A stretch of 6,018 bases of DNA. It comes from Thermoplasmatota archaeon (GTDB taxonomy: Archaea; Thermoplasmatota; Thermoplasmata; Thermoplasmatales; Thermoplasmataceae). Shown here in pieces: positions 5,045 through 6,018 of the stretch. The position numbers were made by a program, and so were the translations under genes. Position 1 is the first letter of the stretch. Every line of letters starts with the position of its first letter. The notes under the pieces were generated by a model. The model was not told the origin of the DNA and searched no databases. It saw nothing but the letters and a program-made list of their open reading frames with translations. Location of the stretch: assembly GCA_023379345.1 (NCBI GenBank), contig JAMCUV010000099.1:1-6018 (forward strand). The letters run 5' to 3'.

Positions 5045-6018
5045 TAAAAGTTCTTGAGATAGGACATATTGTTGCTGGACCAACTGCTGGTCTCATTCTC
5101 TCAGATCTGGGCTACGAGGTCATAAAGATTGAGCGGCCGGGCGACGGAGACATAGCCAGACGGCTCACCGGATCAAGTTCCGGCGCATTCCCCTTCTATA
5201 ACAGGAACAAGAAGAGCCTGACCGTTGATATGTCGTCTGAGGAAGGGAAGAGGGTTTTCCTGGATCTTGCAGAACAATCTGGAGTAATAATTGATAATCT
5301 AGGGTATGGCGCAATGGACAGGCTTGGCCTTTCATACGACGTGATTTCAAAACGCAACCCGAAGATCATATATCTTTCAATGAAGGGCTATGGCAAGGGA
5401 GTTTACGAAAAAAGGAAATCACTGGACTATCCCATTGAAGTCCACTCCGGGCTTGCATACATGACGGGGTTGACTGGAAGGCCAATGAGGGTGGGAGGTT
5501 CCCTGGTGGACATGAGTGCCGCCATGTTCGGTGTCATTGCAGTACTGAATGCCATGATTGAAATGATGAAAACGGGTGTCGGGAAGTACATAGATATCGG
5601 GCTGTTTGAAAGCTCGGTTTTTCTCATGGGCCAGCATATTGCAACATATCAGATAAATCAGAAAGAGCTCAAACCCATCAATGAAGAGGGTTTTGCCTGG
5701 GCCATTTATGACTTCTTCCCCACAAAGGAAGGACGATCTCTCTTTATAGCTGTTACCACGGACAACCAGTGGCGGGATTTCTGCAATGGCCTTGCACTTG
5801 GAGTTTGCGGCGATGCTTCCCTGGACCGCAACGAAAAAAGGTTTGAGAAAAGAGAAATGCTATACAAGCTCATTTCAGAGAAAACCTCTAAAATCTCCAT
5901 AGGTGATCTCATGAACAAACTTGAGAATATGAACATAGCATTCGCAGTGCTGAACAAACCGTGGGACATGCTGAACGATCCTCAGGCTTCTTCCAAAATG
6001 GTGACCGAGAGCTATGGA
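5041..6018 (+). CDS. Class III CoA transferase (CaiB/BaiF/formyl-CoA transferase family), C-terminus outside window
   Basis: Enzyme that moves CoA from one acyl-CoA to another carboxylic acid through an aspartyl-CoA thioester. The 326 visible residues stay open to the window edge; family members are usually about 380-430 residues, so roughly the last fifth is missing. The N-terminus has the hallmark pattern VLEIGHIVAGPTAGLILSDL followed by GYEVIKIERPGDGD (residues 4-37). NRNKKSLTVDM (54-64) is the CoA-binding NR-K-S stretch. The catalytic Asp is D157 in RVGGSLVDMSAAMFG, followed by the usual helix and TGVGKYIDIGLFE (178-190). The ATG at 5041 overlaps the synthase stop and has a GGAGG site. 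Coupling to the synthase suggests it activates the acid made by the synthase or hydro-lyase, or recycles CoA between that acid and, for example, succinyl-CoA. The donor and acceptor cannot be read from the sequence. Confidence 0.9.
   Translation, partial: MIKVLEIGHIVAGPTAGLILSDLGYEVIKIERPGDGDIARRLTGSSSGAFPFYNRNKKSLTVDMSSEEGKRVFLDLAEQSGVIIDNLGYGAMDRLGLSYDVISKRNPKIIYLSMKGYGKGVYEKRKSLDYPIEVHSGLAYMTGLTGRPMRVGGSLVDMSAAMFGVIAVLNAMIEMMKTGVGKYIDIGLFESSVFLMGQHIATYQINQKELKPINEEGFAWAIYDFFPTKEGRSLFIAVTTDNQWRDFCNGLALGVCGDASLDRNEKRFEKREMLYKLISEKTSKISIGDLMNKLENMNIAFAVLNKPWDMLNDPQASSKMVTESYG

Noticed and set aside
1..6018. CRISPR arrays, insertion sequences, tRNA or rRNA genes
   Set aside because: I saw no spaced direct repeats, transposase motifs, terminal inverted repeats, or tRNA/rRNA-like segments; nearly all bases are accounted for by the listed genes.

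Overview
The window looks archaeal and most resembles a Thermoplasmatales-type euryarchaeon. The reasons are an archaeal-type two-subunit aconitase-family hydro-lyase, a tandem-duplicated anion-type ABC permease, and TATA boxes placed about 25-28 nt before the start codons of first genes (leaderless transcripts). Genes inside operons instead carry strong GGAGG-type ribosome binding sites and overlap by 1-4 nt. Arg codons are largely AGG/AGA and ATA is common. Lineage is inferred from these traits, not from a database match.

Left part (1-1992, minus strand): a two-gene ABC importer operon of the nitrate/sulfonate/taurine type. The ATPase gene comes first and overlaps by ATGA a long permease gene holding two permease domains in one chain; the permease leaves the window at base 1. 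No substrate-binding protein is present. The ATPase reading frame has no ATG, GTG or TTG between its upstream in-frame stop and its Walker A motif, so it either starts at a rare codon or carries a one-base frameshift at its 5' end.

Middle (1942-2095): a divergent intergenic region with one TATA-like element for each direction.

Right part (2096-6018, plus strand): a metabolic cluster in two transcription units. The first encodes the large and small subunits of an aconitase-superfamily hydro-lyase (isopropylmalate isomerase/homoaconitase type). After 178 nt, which hold a TATA box and a possible 32-residue ORF on the minus strand, the second encodes a DRE-TIM metallolyase-fold acyltransferase of the homocitrate/isopropylmalate synthase family and a class III (CaiB/BaiF) CoA transferase cut by the window end. 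Together these could condense acetyl-CoA with a 2-oxo acid, move the hydroxyl group of the resulting malate-type acid through an unsaturated intermediate, and attach or exchange CoA. Key specificity motifs in the synthase and the small hydro-lyase subunit match neither textbook leucine nor lysine enzymes, so the substrate is open. No 3-isopropylmalate or homoisocitrate dehydrogenase gene lies in the window.
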